Assembly (NCBI GenBank): GCA_030550615.1 | Contig: JAUQPA010000010.1 | Location: forward strand, 1 to 38,148 | DNA from: Thermoproteota archaeon | GTDB taxonomy: Archaea > Thermoproteota > Thermoprotei_A > Sulfolobales > Desulfurococcaceae | Reading direction: 5' to 3' | Length of the DNA: 38,148 nt | Shown here: positions 16,290 through 24,183 of the stretch, piece after piece | Position numbering within the stretch: position 1 is the stretch's first letter | Layout of the letters: the number at the start of each line of letters is the position of its first letter | Made by a program: the position numbers and the translations under genes | The notes under the pieces: model-generated | Seen by the model: the letters and a program-made list of their open reading frames with translations, nothing else | Databases searched by the model: none | Told to the model about the DNA's origin: nothing

Positions 16290-16645
16290 TTTTCCTCATC
16301 CTTTTCAAGTGCATCTACGACAGGACTCCATGGAACACTCTTCGATTTATGTGCTGCATAAGCTAAAACATGGCTTCCAACGGGTGCAACTACGAGTAGA
16401 ATTATAGCTGTTATGAATGAAGCACCGGCAACAGCGTATCTACCTGGAAGCTCCGGTATTCCCAGAGCCATTAATGATATACCTATGAGTGGTAAAACAG
16501 CACCATATATTGCTCCTATAGTTGCAGCATGTAATCTCACGTAGAAGTTCGGAAACCTAATCATTCCAATAGCAGCTAGTAAGTCAAATACCCCTCCTAA
16601 TATGAATAGGAATGCCCCAATCCAAAATAAAACAGCTTCGATCAT
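16286..16645 (-). CDS. Antiporter subunit MrpG/MbhC-like, module 1
   Basis: A 119-residue, three-helix protein. Motifs: GGVFDLLAAIGMIRFPNFYVRLHAAT in helices 1-2 and LLVVAPVGSHVLAYAAH at the end of helix 3, both diagnostic of MrpG/MnhG. ATG 16645 was chosen because AGGAGGTG lies six bases upstream. The frame extends further upstream to 16705 but that part overlaps MrpF coding sequence. It starts within the stop of MrpF (ATGA). Confidence 0.9.
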   Translation of the reverse strand: MIEAVLFWIGAFLFILGGVFDLLAAIGMIRFPNFYVRLHAATIGAIYGAVLPLIGISLMALGIPELPGRYAVAGASFITAIILLVVAPVGSHVLAYAAHKSKSVPWSPVVDALEKDEEK

Positions 16646-16932
16646 TTCCCCACCTCCTTTGATACAAGGTATTTTGAAACATATACGTCTAGGAGGTAAA
16701 CCCATAAAGCCAGCATTATTGATGGAGCCACCAGGAAAGGGGTTTTATAGTATAGTGTTAAAGCCATTAGAAAAACAGCTAAATCATATGAGAGGCAGTC
16801 TGCTGCGAGAACCATGTCAGGTATTGTAGGCCCCTTGAGTAATCTAATGGAATACAATACAATTGCAACTATGTATAAAGGAGCTCCAATAAGCACAATT
16901 AACTCCATGTACTCATGCAAGTTCTCGACCAA
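16642..16932 (-). CDS. Antiporter subunit MrpF/MbhB-like, module 1
   Basis: A 96-residue three-helix protein and first gene of the left module. The segment LLKGPTIPDMVLAADCLSYDLAVFLMAL is the MrpF/MnhF signature: the KGPT-x-D-R/M loop, then an aspartate within the second helix. Start TTG 16932 lies about 23 bases from the centre of an AT-rich promoter core, so the transcript may be almost leaderless. The core is shared with the divergent ABC operon. Confidence 0.88.
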   Translation of the reverse strand: MVENLHEYMELIVLIGAPLYIVAIVLYSIRLLKGPTIPDMVLAADCLSYDLAVFLMALTLYYKTPFLVAPSIMLALWVYLLDVYVSKYLVSKEVGK

Positions 16933-16950
16933 ACTTAATAATTATGTTTG

Positions 16951-16960
16951 AAATTTAAAA
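16951..16960. promoter_or_regulatory. Shared AT-rich core of two divergent promoters
   Basis: AAATTTAAAA lies about 23 bases from the MrpF start on the minus strand and about 30 bases before GTG 16985 on the plus strand. It is nearly symmetric, so TBP could bind in either direction. Only 52 bases separate the two genes. Confidence 0.4.
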
Positions 16961-16984
16961 ATAACTAGCTTAAAGGTGCTCAAA

Positions 16985-17929
16985 GTGAAGTCGAAGGCTG
17001 TTGAAATCGTGAATTTTACGAAGAAATTCGGCGATTTCACAGCTGTGGATAACTTAAATCTTGAAATTTATGAAAATGAAGTATTCGGTTTACTTGGTCC
17101 AAACGGCTCCGGTAAAACAACAACTCTACTAACAATAGCTACGGTGTATAAACCTACTAGTGGTGATATTTACGTATTTGGTCATAGTGTTACACGCGAA
17201 GATTATGTTGTTAGAAAACTAGTGGGTATAGCATTTCAGGAGCCAAAAGCCATGTGGATCGATAAACCATACGATTTATTAACTTGGCACGCGAGAATAG
17301 TAGGTTATTCAATGAGTGATGCGAAGAAAATTGTTCGGGAAGTAATGGAGCTTTTAGGGCTATGGGAGCATAGAAATAAACAATTCTACCAATTAAGCGG
17401 TGGAACAAGGAAAAAAGTTGAATTAGCAAAAGTCCTAATACAAAAACCCAGAGTTGCGATTCTAGATGAACCCACAGCTCAAGTTGATGTTCTTTCAAAA
17501 CATGCTTTATGGGATGTTATCAAAAAACTAAGAGATGAAGGTACAACTGTTATTATAGCTACAAACGACATGTTTGAGGCAGAGAGAGTCTGCGAAAAGA
17601 TAGCTATAATATATAAAGGCAAACTACGCGCTATGGGTACAATAAGCGAATTAAAAGACTCTATACCGAGGGGAGATGTTATAGAAATACAATATGAAGG
17701 AAGCAGGATCCCGGAGAAGCTTTTTGCAAGTCTCGAAGAGTATGGAAGAATTGAAACTCAATCAAGTACTCTTAGAATATACGTGGAGAAAGGCGAGGAA
17801 AAAGTACTGGATGTCATTGATTTATTTAGAAAAAACAACGTGAAAATACTTAGAATAATGGTTAAAGAACCAACTCTAGATGATGTATTTACTTATATTA
17901 CAGGGGCGAAGCTGCGTGAAGAATCCTGA
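16985..17929 (+). CDS. ABC exporter ATP-binding protein
   Basis: About 314 residues. One ABC domain: Walker A GPNGSGKTTTLL, Q-loop AFQEPKA, signature LSGGTRKKVELAK, Walker B VAILDEPTAQVD, and an unusual switch region IIATNDMFEAE where the H-loop histidine is replaced by asparagine (TND rather than TH). The C-terminal 90 residues form the DrrA-type extension ending MVKEPTLDDVFTYITG. It should energise the two ABC-2 permeases that follow with 14- and 10-base overlaps. GTG 16985 was chosen because AAAGGTG lies just upstream. Substrate unknown; drug, lipid or polysaccharide export is typical of the family. Confidence 0.88.
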   Translation: MKSKAVEIVNFTKKFGDFTAVDNLNLEIYENEVFGLLGPNGSGKTTTLLTIATVYKPTSGDIYVFGHSVTREDYVVRKLVGIAFQEPKAMWIDKPYDLLTWHARIVGYSMSDAKKIVREVMELLGLWEHRNKQFYQLSGGTRKKVELAKVLIQKPRVAILDEPTAQVDVLSKHALWDVIKKLRDEGTTVIIATNDMFEAERVCEKIAIIYKGKLRAMGTISELKDSIPRGDVIEIQYEGSRIPEKLFASLEEYGRIETQSSTLRIYVEKGEEKVLDVIDLFRKNNVKILRIMVKEPTLDDVFTYITGAKLREES

Positions 17930-18740
17930 TTTGAGAAATAACTTGAAGATAATACTACTTGTTGCATCATGGGATCTAATGAAACTCAAGAATCAGAAAG
18001 TGTTCTTAGCTATGCGTATAGCTTGGTTTACTCTACAGGTATTAGTTTTCGCTAGAGCTATTTCATACATAGTTAGCCAAGGTATTTTAGCATATACCGG
18101 GGGAGTTGACTATTACTACTTTTATCTACTAGGAATATATACTTCGCTACTCTACTCAACGAGTATTTCCAGAGGATACGTAGTAGCGGATGAATTTGAT
18201 GATGGAATAGTGGAGTATCATCTATCTCTTCCAATTAAAAGAAGCTTATTTGCTGTTGGAAGAGTTCTCGGCTGTAGTTTATCAACCATTATATTCACAT
18301 TGCCAATGATGGCTGTTGTTTATGCTATATTAAAAGTTAGTAATTTTCTAAGCATACTTCTTTCTCTAATTTTCGCATTATTGTTTTCAATAGGAATTGT
18401 TGGTTTTGTATTACTGCTGGTTTTCGCGGTTAGATCAGCGGATTTAACCGATATTCTTGTAGGTGCAATAGATGCTTTACTCGTTAGGTTAAGCACAGTG
18501 TTTTACCCGTTACCAGTTATCGAAGCTACAGGCATAGCACCATACTATGTGGCGGCACTAATGAACCCTATATCTCACTTGTCTGATTTTCTCAGAGTTC
18601 TCGTGTTTCCAGAATACTACCTGGTTCTTAGGCAAGGTATTGTTCCCACAATAGTATACATGGTGGCTTTCTCTATGGGCTTTCTTGTAATCGCGATAGA
18701 ATACTACGAGAGAAAATTAGAGGCGGGGGGATGGAAGTGA
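17916..18740 (+). CDS. ABC-2 type permease, first
   Basis: A 274-residue membrane protein with six hydrophobic segments and the ABC-2 layout: a cytoplasmic N-terminus (NLKIILLVASWDLMKLKNQK), TM1, then a coupling region near DEFDDGIVEYHLSLPIKRSLFAVGRVLG. GTG 17916 was chosen because it overlaps the ATPase gene by 14 bases; upstream codons lie within that gene. It likely pairs with the next permease as a heterodimer. Confidence 0.82.
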   Translation: MKNPDLRNNLKIILLVASWDLMKLKNQKVFLAMRIAWFTLQVLVFARAISYIVSQGILAYTGGVDYYYFYLLGIYTSLLYSTSISRGYVVADEFDDGIVEYHLSLPIKRSLFAVGRVLGCSLSTIIFTLPMMAVVYAILKVSNFLSILLSLIFALLFSIGIVGFVLLLVFAVRSADLTDILVGAIDALLVRLSTVFYPLPVIEATGIAPYYVAALMNPISHLSDFLRVLVFPEYYLVLRQGIVPTIVYMVAFSMGFLVIAIEYYERKLEAGGWK

Positions 18741-19504
18741 AAGAGTGGATTAGAGGAGCTGTTTTAGTTGCCCAGAGAGATCTCTCGAGGTTTTGGCGCA
18801 ACATATATTGGCTTGCTGGACAAGTAGCGATGAATATCGCGGATCTAGTGATATTTGCTGTTATATTCAGGGGATTAGTGAATCCAGCATTCATACCGGA
18901 TTACATTAGGTTCATAACCCCTGGTATTCTCTGCCTTGCAATTTTCATATCTGCTTTTAGCATAGGTAGAGAAGTTGGAATAGAGTTGAGAAGAGAAGTA
19001 ACTCAGTATCTGGTGTCGCTTCCTGTCACGCGAGGAGCATTAGTTGCAGGTAGAATCATGGGGGGTGTTTTAAGAGGATTCTTATACCAGGCGGGTTTTG
19101 TAATACTAGCTGTTGTTCTAATGAGCATGCCTAGCGTTGATAAATGGATATTAATTCTCACTAGTTCTTTCTTATTGGCTTTAACCATGTCCAGTTTATC
19201 AATTACATTGTCTACTTTAACAAGGGATTTTAATCTTCAAGCTGCGATTAGGTCCCTTGTTTACTTCATATTCTTTTTTGTTTCAAATGTTTTCTACCCT
19301 GAGAAAGCGCTAGCAATGAGGCTTGGTTCCGCTGCACCAATAGCGTACTACTCACCTATGAGTATGGCGGTGAACCTGTATAGATTCGGTTTCAATTACA
19401 CAACGTCAGTTGATGTATTGTTCAACTTGGCTGGGCTTATTGCGTGGGCAACGCTCTCATTGTTATTTGCATATAAAGTTTATATCAGGAATCTCACTAG
19501 GTGA
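18731..19504 (+). CDS. ABC-2 type permease, second
   Basis: A 257-residue membrane protein with six hydrophobic segments. The ABC-2 signature region is LRREVTQYLVSLPVTRGALVAGRIMGGVLRG, and the stretch GSAAPIAYYSPMSMAVNLYR resembles the conserved NP-x-Y/PMTY region of DrrB-like exporters. ATG 18731 follows GGCGGGGGG and overlaps the preceding gene by 10 bases. It ends the exporter operon; the S25e gene has its own promoter. Confidence 0.85.
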   Translation: MEVKEWIRGAVLVAQRDLSRFWRNIYWLAGQVAMNIADLVIFAVIFRGLVNPAFIPDYIRFITPGILCLAIFISAFSIGREVGIELRREVTQYLVSLPVTRGALVAGRIMGGVLRGFLYQAGFVILAVVLMSMPSVDKWILILTSSFLLALTMSSLSITLSTLTRDFNLQAAIRSLVYFIFFFVSNVFYPEKALAMRLGSAAPIAYYSPMSMAVNLYRFGFNYTTSVDVLFNLAGLIAWATLSLLFAYKVYIRNLTR

Positions 19505-19512
19505 TTTTTAAA
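19505..19512 (+). promoter_or_regulatory. TATA box of the S25e gene
   Basis: TTTTTAAA directly after the permease stop predicts transcription from about 19535. The ribosome site GAGGTG (19552-19557) then precedes ATG 19564. Confidence 0.5.
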
Positions 19513-19563
19513 CCGGGAATATTGATATTATTAATACGACTCGGTATTGAAGAGGTGCTTAAA

Positions 19564-19848
19564 ATGTCTGCATCTAAAGCTAAGAAAATAGAGAAAATGG
19601 AGGTATCACAGGAAACACAACTAAGATCAACCGTGGAAATAAGTGAACTATTGAGAAAACTGAAGAGCGAAGTAGAAAAAGGAACCGTAAAATACTATAC
19701 CCCTTACTCCCTAGCCGTAGCATATAGTATTAAGGTGAGTGATGCTAAAAAAATACTAAATGAAGCAGTAAAACATGGAATAATGAAGATTTACAGTGGA
19801 GGAAGAAGAGCACCAATATATGTTCCTGCTCATACTAAAGCAAAATAG
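19564..19848 (+). CDS. rps25e: Small ribosomal subunit protein S25e
   Basis: A 94-residue basic protein. The C-terminal winged-helix part (KYYTPYSLAVAYSIKVSDAKKILNEAV, then KIYSGGRRAPIYVP) matches crenarchaeal S25e, which binds 16S rRNA near the head of the small subunit. The Lys-rich N-terminal tail (SASKAKKIEKM) is usual. GAGGTG seven bases before ATG 19564 fixes the start. The frame stays open upstream to 19501 but that part would precede the predicted transcript start. It is placed between the exporter operon and the second antiporter operon. Confidence 0.88.
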   Translation: MSASKAKKIEKMEVSQETQLRSTVEISELLRKLKSEVEKGTVKYYTPYSLAVAYSIKVSDAKKILNEAVKHGIMKIYSGGRRAPIYVPAHTKAK

Positions 19849-20027
19849 TTCTAAATGATCCTCAGGAAATTAAGTAACCTACAGTGTAAAGAACAATACT
19901 TATTCTCTGAAACCTATCTTTGAGATAGAAGAGTAATTTGTCTAATGCATATAATTGCATCTTGATTTCCACTTAGAGGTGTTTTTTAAGCTATCATCAA
20001 TGAGAATAATTAGATAATGCATAACTG

Positions 20028-20312
20028 GTGGCAACGTTGTATATTTCCAAATTAGTGATTGAAGCAGTTATAGTGGTGTACATTACTGCGTTTATTCTCT
20101 ACATGTTTAGATTAGCCAAAGGACCAACAGTATTTGATAGAACAATAGTTGTTGATGCACTTAGTTACGACCTCATCGTATTCATGGCTTTAATAGCATT
20201 TTACACGGGTAACTTCTACATGGCTACCCCAATGGTATTACTCGCTCTATGGGCTTTCGCACTCGATATGTATATATCAAAGCTCGAGGAAACAGGTGAT
20301 ATAAGTGATTGA
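20028..20312 (+). CDS. Antiporter subunit MrpF/MbhB-like, module 2
   Basis: A 94-residue three-helix protein; MFRLAKGPTVFDRTIVVDALSYDLIVFMALIAF carries the MrpF signature, including the KGPT-x-x-D-R loop and the membrane aspartate. It is the first gene of the right-hand module and paralogous to 16642-16932. TATA-like TTTTTTAAG (about 19982-19990) lies upstream. Start GTG 20028; TTG 20037 with GGTG six bases upstream is equally possible. Confidence 0.87.
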   Translation: MATLYISKLVIEAVIVVYITAFILYMFRLAKGPTVFDRTIVVDALSYDLIVFMALIAFYTGNFYMATPMVLLALWAFALDMYISKLEETGDISD

Positions 20313-20664
20313 CATGGGGATTATTTTGCATACACTCATGGAGTTGATAGGTTTAATTCTCCTAATAATAGGCGCAGTATTCGAGCTCATTGGAGCCATA
20401 GGCATTCTACGGCTCCCATCATTCTATACAAGAATGCATGCATTAACAATAACAACTATAGGGGGTGCTGTCGTGCCCCTTATAGGTGTAGCTTTTTTAG
20501 CTATATCGGAAACTAGCGCTGGGTCAGGAGGGCTTTATTTAGCAATGCTTTGCATAGTTTCCGCGATCATGATATTAGTTGTTGCACCGACGGGTAGTCA
20601 TTCATTAATTAGAGCGGCTTATATTCGTGAAAAGAAGGATTCTAATTATACGGGCGATTCTTAG
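20305..20664 (+). CDS. Antiporter subunit MrpG/MbhC-like, module 2
   Basis: A 119-residue three-helix protein: GAVFELIGAIGILRLPSFYTRMHALTITTIGGAVVPLIG and ILVVAPTGSHSLIRAAY are the MrpG hallmarks. GTG 20305 overlaps the MrpF stop (GTGATTGA). Same position and nearly same length as its module 1 paralog. Confidence 0.88.
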   Translation: MIDMGIILHTLMELIGLILLIIGAVFELIGAIGILRLPSFYTRMHALTITTIGGAVVPLIGVAFLAISETSAGSGGLYLAMLCIVSAIMILVVAPTGSHSLIRAAYIREKKDSNYTGDS

Positions 20665-20673
20665 GGAGGTTAC

Positions 20674-20943
20674 ATGCTCATAGTTGCTTTAGCAGCTGTA
20701 ATAGTATCTCTTACGTCTATTGTAGTAGCATACATGGCCGTTATGGAAAAGCGACTTGTGCATTCCATTATCTATCTCTCCACACTTAGCGTGTGTTATT
20801 CAATACTTTACTACGTGTTGATGGCGCCTGATGTTGTTTTAGCCTACATACCTATATCAACTACAATACTGCCACTACTCCTTCTCTCCGTTGCAGCTAA
20901 AATTAAGGAGGGTGAAAAACGCTGTGAAAGAAAGGAAGCTTAG
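20674..20943 (+). CDS. MbhD/DUF4040-like subunit, module 2
   Basis: An 89-residue three-helix protein. YMAVMEKRLVHSIIYLSTLSVCYSILYYVLMAPDVVLAY aligns with the module 1 paralog; the acidic residue in the MAPDVVLAY turn is kept. GGGAGG lies just upstream of ATG 20674. Its last 20 bases overlap the next gene. Confidence 0.78.
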   Translation: MLIVALAAVIVSLTSIVVAYMAVMEKRLVHSIIYLSTLSVCYSILYYVLMAPDVVLAYIPISTTILPLLLLSVAAKIKEGEKRCERKEA

Positions 20944-21730
20944 GAGAACCCCGCTCATAGCTACAGCTTTAATTGTAATTACCGTAGCTTTAAGTATAGT
21001 CATAGTCGAAGGGGGATTCGGGGTTCTTCCACCAAATCAAATAAGAGAACTTGGAAGAACCATTCTGATTAACACTTATAATCCATGGAATACAACACTT
21101 ACTTCTTATTCACTTAATTCTGTATCAGCTATCATATGGGATTATAGAGGTATAGATACTTTGATTGAAACAACGGTTTTATTCGCATCCGTGGTAGGTC
21201 TTTCAATTATTTTCCAGGGTATTAAACCAAAGCCCTTAGGTGCTGGGAAAGGCATGAGTATTATAGCTAAAACAACAGTTAAATTAGTTATCCTGCTAAC
21301 AGTTGCAGCATCTTTATCTATCGCAGTTCATGGTCACATCACACCCGGTGGAGGTTTTCAGGGGGGATCAATACTAGCTATAATAGCCTCTTTAACAATA
21401 GTTGCCTACTCCATTGGAGTTATATTTAGATCCGGAGTTTCACTAGATGTACTATTGAAAATCAGGTACCTGGCTTTACTTACTTTATTGCTAACAGCTA
21501 TAACACCAATTGTTCTAGGCCTGGTTCTAAACACTCGAGCCTATGTTCTTCAAAATATGGCTAAAGAAGATTCCGTGGTATCAATGCCAGCAACATTTCT
21601 GAATACTCCTCTCGCAGGCTCCATATTCTTTTTTAATTTAATAGAGTACATCGTTGTATCAACTTCAATAGTATTCATCATAGTATTATTCACTTTGAGC
21701 TCTAAAATCCTGGGATCAAAGGGGGAGTAG
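20924..21730 (+). CDS. MbhE-MbhF (MrpB) fusion subunit, module 2
   Basis: About 268 residues. The N-terminal third corresponds to MbhE (VSAIIWDYRGIDTLIETTVLFASVVG) and the rest to MrpB/MbhF with IAVHGHITPGGGFQGGSILA. It is slightly longer than the module 1 paralog because of a loop before the last helix (NTRAYVLQNMAKEDSVVSMP). GTG 20924 was chosen with GGAGGGTG about 10 bases upstream. Confidence 0.84.
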   Translation: MKERKLRRTPLIATALIVITVALSIVIVEGGFGVLPPNQIRELGRTILINTYNPWNTTLTSYSLNSVSAIIWDYRGIDTLIETTVLFASVVGLSIIFQGIKPKPLGAGKGMSIIAKTTVKLVILLTVAASLSIAVHGHITPGGGFQGGSILAIIASLTIVAYSIGVIFRSGVSLDVLLKIRYLALLTLLLTAITPIVLGLVLNTRAYVLQNMAKEDSVVSMPATFLNTPLAGSIFFFNLIEYIVVSTSIVFIIVLFTLSSKILGSKGE

Positions 21731-21736
21731 AGCTCC

Positions 21737-22153
21737 ATGGATGTAATGGTGTTTGCATTTACAGCTATAGCGATATCATTCGCGATAAACATAGCTATTG
21801 CAGCGTATGGAATATTTACTGATAAATCATTGTTGAAGAAACTTATTTCATTGATAATATTCTCAGATACGTTAGCAGCATTTGCTGTATTAATTGGATT
21901 TAGATTACCCAGCGTGCTTAGCGATTACCCGAGCCCACCGATACTAACTAATATTCCAGAGTCTGTTGATTATTTAGAAGAAATATCTGCAAAAGCTGTT
22001 GATCCTGTCCCGCAGGCATTTATTATAACTGCTATAGTAATAAACTTCGCGGTATTTTCATTTCTACTTGGGTTATTGTTGTTGAATTACAAGTATTTTG
22101 GTAGCGTGAATGTGAGCGTTATAGAAGAGGAGGCCGGTGATGAAGTATACTAG
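21737..22153 (+). CDS. Antiporter subunit MrpC/MbhG-like (NuoK family), module 2
   Basis: A 138-residue three-helix protein. KAVDPVPQAFIITAIVINFAVFSF is the MrpC signature with conservative changes from the DPLPQALVLT consensus. A loop of about 25 residues between helices 2 and 3 (YPSPPILTNIPESVDYLEE) matches the insertion position in the module 1 copy. Confidence 0.85.
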   Translation: MDVMVFAFTAIAISFAINIAIAAYGIFTDKSLLKKLISLIIFSDTLAAFAVLIGFRLPSVLSDYPSPPILTNIPESVDYLEEISAKAVDPVPQAFIITAIVINFAVFSFLLGLLLLNYKYFGSVNVSVIEEEAGDEVY

Positions 22154-22649
22154 GGATTTGGTTATTTTCATACTGGTTTTCGTATTCTACGTAATGCTAG
22201 CTGGAATACTATCTGGGTTAACGCTGTTCACTGGTTTAATTATAGCAGTGTTCATGACAATAATTACACGTATTTTAATCAGGCGGGGTCATCGCGGGTA
22301 TAGTTTGGGTGATCTTAAGAGAATTCGCTTTATGCTGGATTACGTTATTAAATTCATATACGTTGAATTAGTTGAACATATTAAAATATCGAGAATTATT
22401 CTAAGTAGAAACATGCGCATTAACCCGGATGTGGTCGAGATCCCCGTAGATTTAAAATCAAGAATAGGTTTAACTCTACTTGCTTTAACAATTACTAATA
22501 CACCTGGAACCATTGTAGTGGATCTAAATGAAGAAAAAGGCGTAATTTACGTCCACTTATTAAACAGGGAAACTTATGAAGCCACTAGAATTAAGCACCT
22601 AGTTGTGGGTGATTTTGAAGAATTACTAAGGAAGGTAGTTAAAGAATGA
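22140..22649 (+). CDS. Antiporter subunit MrpE/MbhA-like, module 2
   Basis: A 169-residue protein; two N-terminal helices, then a cytoplasmic domain with LTITNTPGTIVVDLNEEKGVIYVH, the MrpE hallmark. ATG 22140 sits inside the end of the MrpC gene with a GAGGAGG-type ribosome site just upstream; GTG 22137 is the alternative. The 3' end overlaps the next gene (ATGA). Confidence 0.86.
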   Translation: MKYTRDLVIFILVFVFYVMLAGILSGLTLFTGLIIAVFMTIITRILIRRGHRGYSLGDLKRIRFMLDYVIKFIYVELVEHIKISRIILSRNMRINPDVVEIPVDLKSRIGLTLLALTITNTPGTIVVDLNEEKGVIYVHLLNRETYEATRIKHLVVGDFEELLRKVVKE

Positions 22650-24181
22650 ATGCGTTGCCTGCGAGTATATTGATGAACTATTTATTCGCGGCCGTTGCAT
22701 TATCGATCCTTGGGTTAACTAAGCATAGGAAAGTCCTGGATATAATAGCGCTTTCAGCATCGGTTACAGGATTAATGCTCTCTTTAATTTTAATGAGATA
22801 TATTACAAGCAATGGCTCAATTACATATACCTTTGGAGGTTTTAAGCCACCATTAGGTGTTGTGTACTACGCTGACTTTGTGAGTGGAGTGTTTTCTTTG
22901 ATATCTTCTTTTGCACTTTTAATAAGCACAATGTGTGCTTTTGCAACCATGAGCTTTGCAACTAGAAAGTACTTGTATATTTTAGCTTATTTGTTGTTAA
23001 CAGGGGTTCATGGTTTTATTTTCTCGGGTGACGTCTTTCATCTATATGTATCAGTAGAGCTTATCGCTATATCCGCGTACGCTATTACTGCATTATACAG
23101 TAATAGGAGCGGGAATATTAGGGCGGCGTTATTATATGGTATTGCTGGTACATCTATAACGTCTTTCCTCTTCCTAGCTGTAATTATACTATATGGTTCA
23201 TATGGAACCGTGAATATGGCCGATATAGCCCTGAAATCGATATTTAACGAAGAATACGTGCCTTACTCCGGGTATGTTTTTGGCGATGTTTCTACAGCAT
23301 CTATAGTAGCTCTCGCACTCATAACCTGGGTATTTCTTTTCAAGTCAGGTATAATGCCTAATCACTTCTGGTTACCAAATGTTTATAGAGTAACCCCGAT
23401 TGCTGGTTTAATTCTCTTCACGTCTTCTGCGGATTTAATAGGCATATATGGTGTTCTGCGTCTGTACCACGTAGTATTCGGTGATAGATGTATTATTTCG
23501 AGCTTCAGAACCACCATGATGTCTTTACTAACAGCGATGAGCATGATTTCAACATTTTTCTCATCGCTTCTAGTTGCTAAGCAGGTGAGAATTAGAAATA
23601 TAGTAGCTTATAGTACCATAGCACAATTGAGTATTGCACTATCAGGCGTAGTAGCAGGGGTGCCGGAGGCTGTGTCTGGTGCTATACTACATGTTGTTGC
23701 AAACGCGCTGGGGGATGCTTTGGTTTTATGTGGTTTCACTCTACATGCTTGGTCTTCAAATAAACATATGAGAAAACTAGGTATGGTTTCAATATCTATT
23801 GGTTTTGTGAACTTATTTGGATTATTACCCATTGTTCCTGGATTTTGGAGCAAAGCTCTCATGAGCCTGGGGTTTTTAAAGGTAGGTAATTTACTTGGAG
23901 TTATAGTTATATTATTGTCAACGGGTCTATGTGCAATAGGTTACTTCAGGTATCTTACGAGAATAGCTATACGTGAGTTAGCTAAAAGTACACCTCCTCG
24001 AGATTATAGTGAGAAGATGCTTTCGATCCCCATTGTAATTTTAATTACTGTAACTATAGGATTTAGTTTGTCAATTATCTTGAACCCGTATCTATTACCC
24101 ATAGTAATAAATAATACTTTAGACAGCACGAGAAGTGATAGATTCATTTACAACTTACTCGGGATTAAGCCCGGTGAATAA
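22646..24181 (+). CDS. MrpD-like subunit with lost ion-path residues, module 2
   Basis: A 511-residue polytopic protein clearly of the MrpD/NuoN fold, about 14 helices, same operon position as MrpD of module 1. Glu138 (TM5, SVELIAISAY) and Lys233 (FKSGIMPNHFWLP) are kept. However, the TM7 lysine is a leucine (ALLYGIAG), the LPDAHPAAPTPISALLSG motif has become LPNVYRVTPIAGLILFTS, and the TM12 HSLAK segment aligns with NALGD, so His is Asn and Lys is Asp357. These are positions needed for ion transfer in the family. The reading frame is intact over full length, so it is probably a structural or altered-function subunit, not a pseudogene. Confidence 0.85.
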   Translation: MNALPASILMNYLFAAVALSILGLTKHRKVLDIIALSASVTGLMLSLILMRYITSNGSITYTFGGFKPPLGVVYYADFVSGVFSLISSFALLISTMCAFATMSFATRKYLYILAYLLLTGVHGFIFSGDVFHLYVSVELIAISAYAITALYSNRSGNIRAALLYGIAGTSITSFLFLAVIILYGSYGTVNMADIALKSIFNEEYVPYSGYVFGDVSTASIVALALITWVFLFKSGIMPNHFWLPNVYRVTPIAGLILFTSSADLIGIYGVLRLYHVVFGDRCIISSFRTTMMSLLTAMSMISTFFSSLLVAKQVRIRNIVAYSTIAQLSIALSGVVAGVPEAVSGAILHVVANALGDALVLCGFTLHAWSSNKHMRKLGMVSISIGFVNLFGLLPIVPGFWSKALMSLGFLKVGNLLGVIVILLSTGLCAIGYFRYLTRIAIRELAKSTPPRDYSEKMLSIPIVILITVTIGFSLSIILNPYLLPIVINNTLDSTRSDRFIYNLLGIKPGE

Positions 24182-24183
24182 AG

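Noticed and set aside
12860-16932. Membrane-bound hydrogenase or complex I operon
   Set aside because: No subunit with NiFe-site or FeS-cluster Cys motifs is present; only antiporter-type subunits were found.
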